NCBI GenBank assembly: GCA_002104905.1
Contig: MCFE01000051.1
Coordinates: 124,001 to 188,000, forward strand
DNA length: 64,000 bases
Source: Basidiobolus meristosporus CBS 931.73
Lineage: Eukaryota; Basidiobolomycota; Basidiobolomycetes; Basidiobolales; Basidiobolaceae
Direction: 5' to 3'
Made by a program: the position numbers and the translations under genes
Part shown: positions 43,136 through 53,404 of the stretch, piece after piece
Position numbering within the stretch: position 1 is the stretch's first letter
Layout: each line of letters starts with the position of its first letter
Notes under the pieces: model-generated
Database searches by the model: none
What the model was told of the DNA's origin: nothing
The model's input: the letters and a program-made list of their open reading frames with translations, nothing else

Positions 43136-44498
43136 GTCATCAACCATAGTACATGGAACTCCACCCATACTCGAGGGAACGTGATGTGGTGTGCAGCCAA
43201 TGCATATGCCCACTGGGTTAAGTCTCCCGCAGATTTTTTTCCCTGCCCCTCCTCTCCCCCGTTGATTGAGGTAGATCATGGTCAGGCATGAGGGGATTAG
43301 ACTCCTGGCTAGTGGCATACTTTGCACCACAATCATTTGGTGGAATGTACCACTATCATGTACATTAATGGAATTTTGGTTTTTGATGCTGAATCATCTA
43401 CATTGAGCCTGATGCCCCTTAAACAACAGTGGCTTCGAACGTTAGGTTTCCCATTGTATAACCTCATCGAACTGATGTTGTTTAATAAACAAATATATAT
43501 TCATTTGTATATGCACTCAAGGTGGTGTTTGAACCGGAAACCCAATCTGGGCAAATTGCCTTTTTGGTGCGAAACGCAAACTGGTCCTATTGTGGATTTG
43601 GAGCGCGTGAATTTGGAAGCGGGTCCATACAAGACGAAGGTGACTCGAAAAAAAATTCTTCCCAAAAGATCTTTCATGTGATTTGATACACATCGCATCA
43701 TGTCTGTATCAGTCCGGTCTTCCATATTCGGCATTGTGGGTGGGTTTATTACCATCGAGGGTGCCACCACGATATCCACTTTGGTGCGGACTATTCATAT
43801 CTTCGAGTACGAATCTGTCCCGCCTTACCCGGCTGTCATCAGGGTTCAATCCCGCCTTTCCCGGCGGCCGTCTTCAGGGTTCGTTGTGTGTGGTGGCTCA
43901 TAGTTGGTTTAGCCAGAAGCATACCGATTTCCATAATGGTCAGGCCCACACAAGTGGGGTATTGGGTCATAGGGTGCTTCTTATTTATAATGGTATGCTG
44001 TCAGGGTTTACTTTATTGGCAATAGGCCTTCCACCAGTGGTTCTCTGTGCTGATGCTGGTCATTTGAAGGCACAGAGTTAGTTGATGTAGCTGTGGTCTT
44101 GGCCAGGGAGATTGTCTGGTGCCGGAGACCAATGGTGATGGGCCGACTCTTTCCGATATTACTCGGTTTCCAGAATATCCAACCTGGGTAGGGATTGGGT
44201 GCGGAGCTGAATCGATATTTGCTCGCCAGGCTGGTATATTGTGTATATTTCACAGACGCTTGGCTCGGTCATTAAACATCGTATCAAATCATGATTGACT
44301 GGCCAGATGAGCAATGGGGTGTACAACAACAATATACAATTCAATGAAATTAGCAGTCATGTTGGAGTAAGAAGGGGATCAAAAATTTCGACGCTATGGT
44401 GTATGGTGTGGGGGGGGGTGAATGGTGTTTTGAACAGCGCAGTGGACATGTAGTTGGCGTACACTTGGGATAAAGGATGGCTAGCAAAGCGTTGGGGT
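43136..44498. other. Intergenic, no supported gene
   Basis: 1.36 kb. Short open frames occur on both strands (for example ATG at 43700 plus, 67 codons) without domains or introns I can support. CAGGGTT is repeated at 43841 and 43876. Holds the 3' flank of Ste12, with a G10 run at about 44410. Confidence 0.4.
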
Positions 44499-45914
44499 TC
44501 AGGTCATTTCTTTGACGATTGTTTCTTGATCTTCCAAGGTGGCTGGGTCGGCGGAGGGGATCTCTTGGTTGTTATGGATGCGCATGTGCTGGTGGAGATT
44601 ATCGGAGCGCGAGAAGCCTTTGGCACATCCTTCAACTGGACATATGTATGGGCGTTCGCCTGTGTGGGTGCGGACATGGCGTTTGAGATGTTCATAGCGT
44701 TTAAACTTGCGCCCGCACATGTCAAATGAACACACATAGTTTCGTTTGTCTTTATTTGGAGGTAGATTTTTGGTTTGATTTGGGGTGATATATGGCTTGC
44801 GCATACCCCACGTACAGCTGTTTAGCGCCATGTTTCTTCGCCTCTGCTTATACGCAGGTGATCCCTCAAACAGATTCATCACGTTGAGCATCTGTCCCAT
44901 CTGTCCCTGGGCCGCGGTGCCATACACCTTCATCTCCTCCGGGAGTGACCAATCGCCGGGTGCAGTGTTGGCTCCATCCTCAAAAGGGTTGGATTCCAGC
45001 AAGAAATGTGACGAATCCAGCATGGTTTTGTTAATTGTATCCGGGTTGGAGGACTTCAGAATCTCCATATTAGGTAGGTAGACCGGTTCCGGTGTGGGAA
45101 AGAAGTCACTGCGTTGAGCCTGGGTTGATGGTGTGCCAGGGCTCCGCTGGTCTGCCACGAAGGTTAGCAGCGAGTCCTGGGTGAGAGGCCCCAGGTCTTG
45201 AGGGTTGTTGAGATGCTCGAGAAAGGAGAATGATTTCGCTTCGGTGCAAATGTTGTCTGTGATCCACTTGTCTATAAGGACATCCCCATCCTCAAAGTAG
45301 ATCCGCGGGTCCCTTTGGCTCGAGGCTGAGGAAGGTGTTTGTGCCTCATTCAATTCGTCAGAGGACTCGCTGAGCGGAGCGTTCATGTTGGCCGCCACTG
45401 TTACGGGCGAGGGTATGGTCCTTGGCACGCCAGGGTCTCGGGGATTCAGAAGGGAAGTTGTTGTCTCTATGCCCAGCGCCTCTCGTTTGAGGTCTCTTTC
45501 CAAGGCGTCCATGAAGAGACGGTCGTGTGGAACAGAGTACCAGAAGAACACCTTTTGTTTCTTCTGAGTCCTGATTGAGTTGTTCTTGTATAGCATCTCC
45601 AAAAACTCCGAGCGTGGTTCTTCCAGCGTTGCATCGATGCCTGGTTTTAGATTGCGCAGGTCACTGAACACACCCTCCTCGAATTTTTTCATGTTCTTCA
45701 CAGGTCTATTGAACATCTGGAAGCGGAACACCAAGCAGCGGACGATGTCGGTTCCTGTGATGTGGAAGAGGTTGTTCCAGAGCACACAAGAGATGTATTC
45801 ACCATTGGGTAGCAAAAATCTTCGAATCGACTGATCGGGGTTCCAGTTGGTGGGTGCGGTGGCTAAGAAATATTTGAGTTGTTCTACTTGTTCTAAGGCA
45901 GACTGATTTTCCAT
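44499..45914 (-). CDS. STE12: Ste12-family transcription factor with two C2H2 zinc fingers
   Basis: Intronless, 471 residues. Residues 1-175 are the STE homeodomain-like DNA-binding region: EQLKYFLATAPTNW, SIRRFLLPNGEYISCVLWNN, HITGTDIVRCLVFRF, KKFEEGVFSDLRNL, RTQKKQKVFFWYSVPHDRLF. These match Ste12 almost phrase by phrase. Two C2H2 fingers near residues 392-447 (CSFDMCGRKFKRYEHLKRH, CPVEGCAKGFSRSDNLHQH) are the hallmark of the filamentous-fungus form (SteA/Cph1-like), absent from budding yeast Ste12. The middle is disordered with S/T-P sites expected to be phosphorylated by the mating/filamentation MAP kinase. Controls mating, hyphal or invasive programmes in fungi. The G-alpha in this window may act in linked pathways, though it is 40 kb away. 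Confidence 0.96.
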   Translation of the reverse strand: MENQSALEQVEQLKYFLATAPTNWNPDQSIRRFLLPNGEYISCVLWNNLFHITGTDIVRCLVFRFQMFNRPVKNMKKFEEGVFSDLRNLKPGIDATLEEPRSEFLEMLYKNNSIRTQKKQKVFFWYSVPHDRLFMDALERDLKREALGIETTTSLLNPRDPGVPRTIPSPVTVAANMNAPLSESSDELNEAQTPSSASSQRDPRIYFEDGDVLIDKWITDNICTEAKSFSFLEHLNNPQDLGPLTQDSLLTFVADQRSPGTPSTQAQRSDFFPTPEPVYLPNMEILKSSNPDTINKTMLDSSHFLLESNPFEDGANTAPGDWSLPEEMKVYGTAAQGQMGQMLNVMNLFEGSPAYKQRRRNMALNSCTWGMRKPYITPNQTKNLPPNKDKRNYVCSFDMCGRKFKRYEHLKRHVRTHTGERPYICPVEGCAKGFSRSDNLHQHMRIHNNQEIPSADPATLEDQETIVKEMT

Positions 45915-46133
45915 GGTTGGGTTGATCTAGCAAATTGGAAACAAGACAACGATGTAATAAGGCAAGTCTATTAATTTCAATCCGAGGGTTCCTCTATTTA
46001 CTATACAACAGGTAGGACGAAAAGGCATGAAGTGAGTCTACGAAAGCCGAAACATAGGCTATTTATGAGAACATGGGTGATGTCCCGTATGTGAGCGACC
46101 CCGTGGTTAAACACTGAGATTTACATACATGCT

Positions 46134-46229
46134 TTTTGCCTGCTTTTAGCACCCTTTTCTCAGATATCCACCTTTTGCCTGCTTTTAGCATCCCATTCTG
46201 AGATGTGTTTTTAGTATCCTATTCTGAGG
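46134..46229 (+). repeat. Degenerate tandem repeat, unit about 36 bp, 2.7 copies
   Basis: Core TTTTGCCTGCTTTTAGCA followed by YCCTATTCTGAGAT-like sequence recurs three times with a few changes. Lies about 220 bp upstream of the Ste12 start. Confidence 0.8.
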
Positions 46230-46900
46230 TTTCCGCTGATATAAGATAGACTTTGCCGAATCATGTTTAATATCAATGATCAATGGGTGCTGCATTGCTT
46301 TCTCGGCAAAGCCCTGAACTCTTCTGTAATCCCGTCTAGGCCGAGGCAAGGTTGTTTATCCTTCCCTTTGCGCGACCAACTGATGTTTAGGAGGTTAGAT
46401 CAGCATCGATATCATCTGAAGGTACGTTGATCTGCATGCGGCGAGCGACACATGAGGTTTGACAAACATTGATGTGCAAGTCAGACTCTCATGCACCTAT
46501 CCAGGGTCTTGCAGTTAAAGTATACCTTAATACTCACGAACTGGTACGTGGCACATGCGACGAGGTCACCGCCCTTCTGCCCTTCAAGCCCCTAAAGGTA
46601 CGCTGTGGTGAAGATTCACAGGGCTGTGGGAACGTGTACGATACATATCTGAGCGATACTCTGCCTAAATGCCAAGATAAATAGCATTTATCCACGCATG
46701 GTTTTAGATGTGTTGGTCACTATTCAAGGCTGCGGTAAAGAGGGTCCATTGAGGACTGTGTTGGAAGGATGGCTGGACTGGGTTGAGGAGCGGGATTGAG
46801 TTGAGCATATACTCACTACTCACCAAAGTTTCCTAATCTGGTAAATTGGCATCATGTGTAGATATCGGAGATCAAGGTGACTTTGGAATGATCAATCTAG

Positions 46901-46938
46901 TGCAGGCTATCTATTGCAGGCTACCTATTGCAGGCTCA
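46901..46938 (+). repeat. 14-bp tandem repeat, about 2.7 copies
   Basis: Unit GCAGGCTAYCTATT repeated head to tail. Confidence 0.8.
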
Positions 46939-47172
46939 GTACAACAGCCAGGCAATATCTATCATGCAAGCTAGTGGGCAGATCAGGAGAAGGATATTTC
47001 CTCAACATGTTGTTTTAGGTTGTGTGTATGGATATCGATTGTATGTTGGGCCGGAAAATTTCCGGGTTTCGCAGATCAACTTCAAGCCAGCTAACTAGCT
47101 GACATTGGCTCAATAGTTTGGTTATTATGAATGGTGTATTTCACGTCATGGTGATACCAGAAGCACTGGCTT

Positions 47173-47242
47173 ACTTGGTCGCAATAATATCTCCTCATAG
47201 CAATGTTACTTGGTTGCAATAATATTTCCTCATAGCAATGAT
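47173..47242 (+). repeat. 35-bp tandem duplication
   Basis: Two adjacent 35-bp units (47173-47207, 47208-47242) starting TTACTTGGTYGCAATAATAT differ at two bases. A recent duplication about 135 bp upstream of the metallophosphatase ATG. Confidence 0.9.
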
Positions 47243-47376
47243 GCACCGATTATTCATCTGACCACAATGGCTATGTTTATGCAGTTTCAATGTATCCAGC
47301 TGAGGTGAGTCAAATAAAAACTGTTGGCACATCCGCCACACCAAATCATTAGCATTCCTCGTCTTCAGAATAGAAC

Positions 47377-48366
47377 ATGTCCAAGTTCCAGCTTATCTCT
47401 TTCGTGGCTGCAAGCATTTTGAGCAGCTGTGTTCTGTCCGGGCCAATCTACTTCACCACCAAGAGCCCCTCTTACTACCCCACCAAGGATATCCTGATCC
47501 CCCCCTCAAAGGATGCCTCCACGGTGAAGATTCAGGAGCTAGAGTTGGACGGGGGTGTGGATAGATTGGTCGTCGTAGGCGACTTGCACGGCAGCCTCGA
47601 GTACTTCGATGACCTTTTAAAGAAGATTGATTTTAATCCCAAGTTTGACCGAGTCGTTCTGGCTGGTGATATGACGTTCAAGGGTCCGGATTCTCTTGGG
47701 GTGCTGAGAAGGGCCAAGGAGATTGGCGCTGGTTGTGTTCGCGGCAACCATGACCATTCACTGCTCGAATGGAAGAACTTCCTTCGCAAGCTCTCGCCAA
47801 CCGACACTCCCTCTGAATACGAATTCCCAGCCGACTTAACCTTAACTCAATATTACCCTATTGCTGCGTAAGTCAGACCTCTCTGTACATAGGAAGCAGT
47901 CGCTAACCATCTTTTATTCTCCAGGGAGATGGACCAAGAGCTTTACGATTATCTCCAGAGCTGCCCCATCATTCTCTCTGTCCCTAAATATTCCGTCTAC
48001 GTGATGCATGCTGGTGTGGACCCTTCGAGGCCGATGGAGTCACAGGACCCCAACGTGGTGATGAATATCAAGAATATCCTGGCCGATGGAACGCCCACCC
48101 GCGGTAAGTTTGTGGGCGAAAACTGGTCGGTGGCCTGGAACGCCAAACAGAAGAAATCCAAGAACCCGTCCACCATAGTGTACGGGCACCAGGCCTCCCT
48201 TGGTTTAAACATCAAGGAGTACTCCAAGGGCTTAGATACTGGCTGTGTATACGGCGGCCAGCTCACAGCCATGATCTTCCCAGGAGAGCACCTTGTTAGT
48301 GTCAACTGTAATCGCACATTTGGTGCGTCCAACCGTAGCATTGCGCTCCAAACGACTCAACCCTAA
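47377..48366 (+). CDS. Secreted calcineurin-like metallophosphoesterase (Ppn2-like)
   Basis: Two exons (47377-47867, 47925-48366) give 310 residues. Signal peptide (FQLISFVAASILSSCVLSG). Metal-binding motifs of the superfamily in order: VVVGDLHG, VVLAGDMTFKGPDS (GD), RGNHDHSLLEW (GNHD), VYVMHAGVD, and VYGHQA. The spacing is that of the bacterial-type Ser/Thr phosphatase / ApaH group, which includes the yeast vacuolar endopolyphosphatase Ppn2. The usual GDxVDRG is relaxed to GDMTFKG, common in fungal secreted members. Likely acts in the vacuole, wall or outside the cell on polyphosphate or phosphoproteins; the substrate cannot be read from sequence. Confidence 0.9.
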
Positions 48367-48676
48367 TGCCTGTGTTGGCCAAGAAATCCCAGATATTTAG
48401 AGTACTCGCTGCAAAGCAAAGCCCTCCTAAAGTTTAAATTTAACTAGATGATTCGCTATATACCCCAAATAAAGATCGTTGTATAAATGCCTGAACTCGT
48501 GACTGCATACTTCGATTCAGCCCGATGTTGTACCATAGTTGACTCATGCAGAGTGCATTAGTTCTCACAGCACCCCAATTTTCCGTGATTAAATTAGCTT
48601 CCATTGATTAGGCAGCAACTGGAGGAAGGTTGTTGTGTTTCTCTGAATCCGTCATATAGCTTAGAATTCTCGCCGG
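48367..48676. other. Intergenic, MCT1 promoter
   Basis: 310 bp, AT-rich. No gene seen. Confidence 0.4.
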
Positions 48677-50343
48677 ATGCTTCAAAGGTTAACTCGTGTC
48701 TCCAGTGCCCCCCGTAATGGGTTGAAGATGCCCATTCGCAGCCTGATTGTACGTGCCATAATTTCCTGTTGTTTACCCTGGTAACTAACGCCGCATTGAT
48801 CTAGAACACCGCAGGAATCGAGAAAGCTCATTGTGCACTATTGTTCCCTGGTAAATACATGAGCCCATTTGCCTAGTACCGATGGGGGTCCTAATCAAAC
48901 ATTCGTCGCTTTTATAGGACAGGGTGCTCAATACATAGGCATGGGTAAAGATTTGTATAACGAATTCCCTGCAGCAAAGAGGGTGTTTGATGAAGTTAAT
49001 GAAACGCTGAAATTTAACCTGAGCGAGCTGATGTTCGATGGCGAAGCGGTACAGAAGACCTAATAGCCCTGCTACTTGACTACAAGTACACATACTTATT
49101 GATCCAACCTCAACCGTCCTCATTTCCAGGAAGAGTTGACCCTTACCAAGAACGCTCAACCGGCCATTTTAACACACTCTACAGCAATACTTCGTGTCTT
49201 GGAGGTACATTTTGGCTCGGCATACCACACTTGCTGTTGCTCAACTAGAGCTAATCCTCAAACGACTGCATCCTAGGAAGAGTTCGCTTTCAAGGTCAAC
49301 GAGATCTCCTCATATGTATTGGGACATTCGTTGGGTGAATATACTGCACTTGTAGCAGCCAAGGCGCTATCGTTGTCGGACGCAGTAACCCTAGTAGTAT
49401 GTGCAATCGTGTTGTCGTCGTCGTCATTCAGAACGTGCATTTACCGAAACGTCTAGAGACTTCGGGGCCAAGCGATGCAAGAGAGCGTTTCGAATAAACA
49501 GTCGACCGCCATGTCAGCGCTTGTTATTCGTAAAAAGAAGAGTGAGGAGATAGAGGCGGCATTGGAAAAATTGAGAGCGGAGCTCCCCGAGGGAGAGCAT
49601 GTCCAATTGGCAAATATCAATTCGGTAAGCTGAACCTGACTGCCAATCACTCTCGATCTCAGATACTCATCTGTGTCTGTCTGCGCGCTCGCATACAGTC
49701 GTTCCAGGTAATCTACAGCCAGCAATCTACTGGTGACAATGATTTACTTACCGATAGTGCATCTGTAGGTGGTCATTAGCGGTACCAGCAAAGGTGTTGA
49801 TGCGGCCTCACATTATCTTCAGGCAGAAAGGCTGGCCGCCAGAGCCGTTGATTTGCCAGTCTCGTAAGTTCGCTATCTGCTCCAAGCTTGTGATCTGATG
49901 GTAACGATTCCCCACCCCAGTGCACCTTTTCATTGCGACCTGATGAAGCCGGCGGCTGAGGTGATGAAGGAGGCATTGACAACCATTGAGTTCAAGCAGC
50001 CGATCGTGGATGTTATCGCCAATGTCACCGGAAAACCAGTAAGAGCAATGCATGCTTCCCCTTAAACACACCCAAGACTAACTGGGTACCGCGTTAGATT
50101 AAATCCAAAGAGGAAATCCCTGAGCTGCTGTACCAACAAGTCACCGGAACGGTTCAATGGCACCGTAGCATTCAATACTGCAAGACCGCGGCAATCGATG
50201 ATTGGGTTTCCTTTGGGCCAGGCAGAGTTCTAGCGAATCTCATAAAGAAGGAGCATCCCTTGGACAAGATCAGGCCGATAACATCGGCGGATGACATATT
50301 CACCCACGCCGAGTACTTCCAACAGGCCACCAAAGCCACGTAG
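48677..50343 (+). CDS. MCT1: Mitochondrial malonyl-CoA:ACP transacylase
   Basis: Loads malonyl groups onto mitochondrial ACP for type II fatty-acid and lipoate synthesis. The Arg-rich start MLQRLTRVSSAPRNGLKMPI suits a mitochondrial presequence. Core blocks: FIGQGAQYIGMGKDLYNEFP, LTLTKNAQPAILTHS, nucleophile elbow VLGHSLGEYTAL (Ser), VRLRGQAMQE (malonate-binding Arg), NINS-SFQ-VVISG, VSAPFHCDLMKPA (catalytic His), and WVSFGPGRVLANLIKK. At least nine exons. SFQ comes from a 9-nt microexon at 49699-49707. The junctions of the first two exons do not resolve: a small upstream exon-like piece (48805-48850, ending ALLFPG) and the exon starting near 48878 cannot be joined in phase by the obvious sites. 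An extra intron choice or an indel is likely there. Length and motifs are otherwise normal. Confidence 0.9.
49699..49707 (+). other. 9-nt microexon of the MCT1 gene
   Basis: TCGTTCCAG between ATACAG and GTAATC. It supplies Ser-Phe-Gln in NS-SFQ-VVISG, matching the conserved NSxxQVVIxG loop of FabD/MCT. Skipping it keeps frame but deletes three residues of that loop. Confidence 0.75.
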
Positions 50344-50660
50344 CCCGACGAATATCATGTATATCAAAACATCTCATCGAATATGGATAAAGCTCCCACA
50401 AGCACAGGGTGTTCTCAAACAGTAGCCATTTATATATTACATGCGCTAATGAGCTTTGGATAGGTTGCCATAATACATGAAGGGGCCTCACATTTTTACA
50501 TGAATAGGATGGGGTTATGGAAGGGAGGGGGCGGGAGAGAGGAATATTAAACATTAAAGGGGCTCATCGTTTACCCAATAAGCAGTGTATCGCCAAAATT
50601 AGTAGGTATTAGATAAATGGGAAACGAATGTTGGTGAGATCATGACGATAAGGGTCTGAA
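50344..50660. other. Convergent 3' region, MCT1 / PH protein
   Basis: 317 bp, no gene seen. Confidence 0.4.
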
Positions 50661-51923
50661 TTAGTGGGTGGCTTCAACCGCAGAGAAGGTTAGGTTATTT
50701 CGCGGTATCGTGTCGATTAGCTGGGTAGGGTTTGATTCGATCAGCAGAAGTTTAGTTGTTGAATTGTGGTTGCCTTTTGCGGGTAGCGTTTTCACCCTTT
50801 GCAACGCCGGCCTAAATGGCTCTGCAGGCGTGCTGTATGATGGGACACGATGAAGTGTGTGGGGCACGGGTGGTGGGGGATACTTCGGCATGGGCGCCGG
50901 TGCAGGGATCTGAGAGAAATTCATCTCGGCCAGTCTCGGCACCGACCGATTTCGGTTCGAGCTGGAGCTAGATGAGGTCGTTGAGGAGGTGGCAGTAGAG
51001 TCGCGAGAGCTTTTCAAAGCCGACTGCTGGCCAGGATATTTGTTCTGGATGATGGCCGATTTAATGCTACTCAGCCATATTTTGAGCTCCTCGAGGCTCT
51101 CCACTTGGATATAGCAAGTGGGGCGGCCAGCATTGTTGATTTCAATCACGAAACGGCGTGCCGGAAATTTTTCCGAAACATTGGCTTCTGTCTTGGCGGA
51201 TATCTCAATGGGCTCCAGAGATGCGGCGCTGGGTGCGGATGATTTGAAACGATACAGCGCTTTCGGTGTCAGGACAAAGAAGCGGCGTTTCCAGGTCTTG
51301 CGGGTAACGAAGAGCGGGTTGCTGATATACAGCTTGGAAACCCAGCCAGCCCAAAGCGCCGCGATATAGACCTCACTAAGGGTAACAGGCTGCCGCTGAA
51401 CGTAGCTAGGAATCTTCTGAGGTGGAGGGGGAGGCGGCGAGGTGGTGGTGGTGGCAGTTGAGTCAGCTATGGCTGATTTGAAGGAAGTGGCAAAGCGAGC
51501 GGACACTTTGGCAATGCTTTCCTGGCTGGGCCATAGGTTGCGCGTTTTGGCTTCAATCTCCTCCTTCGCAGCCTTAGTCTTGCTGGCCGCCTTGTCGCCC
51601 CCTTTTTTGGTGCCATATTCTCGACGCTTTTGAAGGTTTTCGAGGCACTCGTCCAGCTCCCTCAGCAGGAAGGATACATTCGTGGGAAGAGTTCTACGCT
51701 TAGTCAACTCGTTCTCTTCAGCGTCGGAGTTATCCTCCAGCCCAGAGAGGCCGGTGCCCACCGAATCCACCGACCCTCTGCGCTCAAACGTTCGCCGTTG
51801 AAGCGAAATTTTTCCAAGACAATTTCGCATCTTCTCCAGTTCGAGAGTGAAATCCGATATTGGCTCCCCATGGTTGTTGCAATAGAGGTCAGGGTTAGCA
51901 CAGCTGGGCAATATAGAAGTCAT
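50661..51923 (-). CDS. PH-domain protein with disordered flanks
   Basis: Single-exon gene, 420 residues from the first true ATG at 51923 (the frame upstream starts with TTG). The N-terminal third has predicted helices (ISDFTLELEKMRNCLGK, VSFLLRELDECLENLQKR) and a charged coiled coil. The central part is a pleckstrin homology domain: WAGWVSKLYISN, TWKRRFFVLTPKALYRFK, RRFVIEINNAGRPTCYIQVE, ELKIWLSSIKSAI. The Trp of the last helix and the K-x-R-x-F strand are conserved. The C-terminal part is Ser- and Pro-rich (PKYPPPPVPHTLHR). PH domains bind phosphoinositides or small GTPases; this one follows a basic KTWKRR strand compatible with lipid binding (inference). No closer family recognised. Confidence 0.85.
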   Translation of the reverse strand: MTSILPSCANPDLYCNNHGEPISDFTLELEKMRNCLGKISLQRRTFERRGSVDSVGTGLSGLEDNSDAEENELTKRRTLPTNVSFLLRELDECLENLQKRREYGTKKGGDKAASKTKAAKEEIEAKTRNLWPSQESIAKVSARFATSFKSAIADSTATTTTSPPPPPPQKIPSYVQRQPVTLSEVYIAALWAGWVSKLYISNPLFVTRKTWKRRFFVLTPKALYRFKSSAPSAASLEPIEISAKTEANVSEKFPARRFVIEINNAGRPTCYIQVESLEELKIWLSSIKSAIIQNKYPGQQSALKSSRDSTATSSTTSSSSSSNRNRSVPRLAEMNFSQIPAPAPMPKYPPPPVPHTLHRVPSYSTPAEPFRPALQRVKTLPAKGNHNSTTKLLLIESNPTQLIDTIPRNNLTFSAVEATH

Positions 51924-53404
51924 TACCAAGGTGGAGGGAAGCAATGCAGTTGTGTAATATGCGAAACCAGCGATAAGCCAATCAAATGAAACGCAGTAAT
52001 GCTTCAAAAAGAGGGAACACTATCTCAGCCAAAATGGGTCAGGGAAGCCAGCCTAGAGTCACAAAAGTAAAGAATGGCAGAGCGTAGGAGATGGCGGAAT
52101 ACGCAAGGAAGCAAAATCCCAAGCAGCCTAAATGTACAGCTGCGTCACAAAATTTCAGCACCCAAGAGGGAGGCGGCAAGTATTTATACGCATCGCAAGC
52201 GGTGGAGACTTAATCGAGTTTAGAAGCTTGTGGGTGAGTCTAAATAAGGAAGGTGATAAAAGTGGACAATCAAGGAAATAGGGGACTTCCTTGATCAAAA
52301 ACGCCATATTAATCTCATGTTGATCAGAAACCCCATATTAATCAGCAGGATCCCCATTTAGCTACATCGGGGATTTTCCGCGCTGGCTTTGACTCTAGTA
52401 CGCTGGGGTGGATGGCTCCCAAAACCGAATCCTCCTATTTGGAGATATTGACCCACTCTGGCCTGACCCGTGTCTTGACGAACTCACTCTCCAACTTTAA
52501 ATTGTCTAATCTGGCAACGCTGAAACCACTAAACGGTTCCAGTTGGATGATCCAGAATGTTGCCCAGTGTGAAAGGCCTTAGCGATATCTACGACTGAAT
52601 CGGCCAGATCTCCAGCGTATATTCTGGGACAGCCACCTACGTAGTGATCCTATTCTTTTTCTCTACGTTGTTAGATAAGCACTAAATGGTGATATTCGGA
52701 TAAAAGACGCGCATATTTTTCAAAAAACCACCGCGTTCCCTTCATTCCGGATAAAATTGCTTTAAGGTTGATTTGCATCGGGGCCTAGGCTTGGGTTGTT
52801 TTCTTCCAAGGAGACCTAGACAGGCACATCTATGCCCAGAGAACTTCGACAATCAAGATAGCGCATTGTCCAGCTTGGGTGTTCGAAGCGCCATATTTAG
52901 TTTAGGTTCGTTCTTCAGAGGGTGACGCCTATAGGTGAGACAATCTAATTAATTTCATTCAAGTTGGTGGGTTATTTGGCTTCGCTATCACGAAAACTGG
53001 TTTTAAATTGGATAATGATAATCGATCTATGCTAATATGAGATGGGTGTGAAAACTAAGGGATGAGGGCGGTGGGTGAAGGGTGAAGGGTGAAGGCGAAG
53101 GGCGAAGGGCTGGTCATTTACATGTATCACCAGTCCACAACCCAATCATCCCCAGCCCAATGAGCGTCCTGCGAATGGTTTAATTCAAGGGATGCTGCCT
53201 CCATCCAATGTGTCATTTGGTAGACTCGTTCTGCGTCACACATATCATTTAACTTTTACCAAGTAGTTTGGAATCTTCGTTTTGTGTGGATAGGTTCCAA
53301 AGCCGTCATTAATTGGACAAATCTATTTTTATGGGGTTTTTAACTCTAAACAATACGATATGTTAAATACTAAAGTGGTTCGAATCCAAAAAATCTCTTC
53401 AAAA
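51924..53404. other. Intergenic with short minisatellite
   Basis: 1.48 kb, no supported gene. CCATATTAATC occurs twice at 52305 and 52327. A GGGTGAA minisatellite lies at 53073-53112. Confidence 0.5.
53073..53112 (+). repeat. GGGTGAA/GGGCGAA minisatellite
   Basis: Five to six copies of a 7-mer, first GGGTGAA then GGCGAAG variants. About 290 bp downstream of the hnRNP stop on the opposite sense. Confidence 0.85.

Larger units (their letters stand above)
45915..47376. other. Intergenic with three short tandem-repeat blocks
   Basis: 1.46 kb between the divergent Ste12 and metallophosphatase genes. Holds three separate tandem repeats (listed individually). A 71-codon plus-strand frame at 46469-46684 has no recognisable feature. 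Confidence 0.5.

Noticed and set aside
43700-43903. 67-codon plus-strand frame with an ATG and a GGTTCAATCCC that resembles a tRNA B box
   Set aside because: No acceptor stem, A box or anticodon arm can be folded around it, and the protein frame has no recognisable feature.
46469-46684. 71-codon plus-strand frame between Ste12 and the metallophosphatase
   Set aside because: No signal peptide, domain, intron or conserved neighbour supports it.
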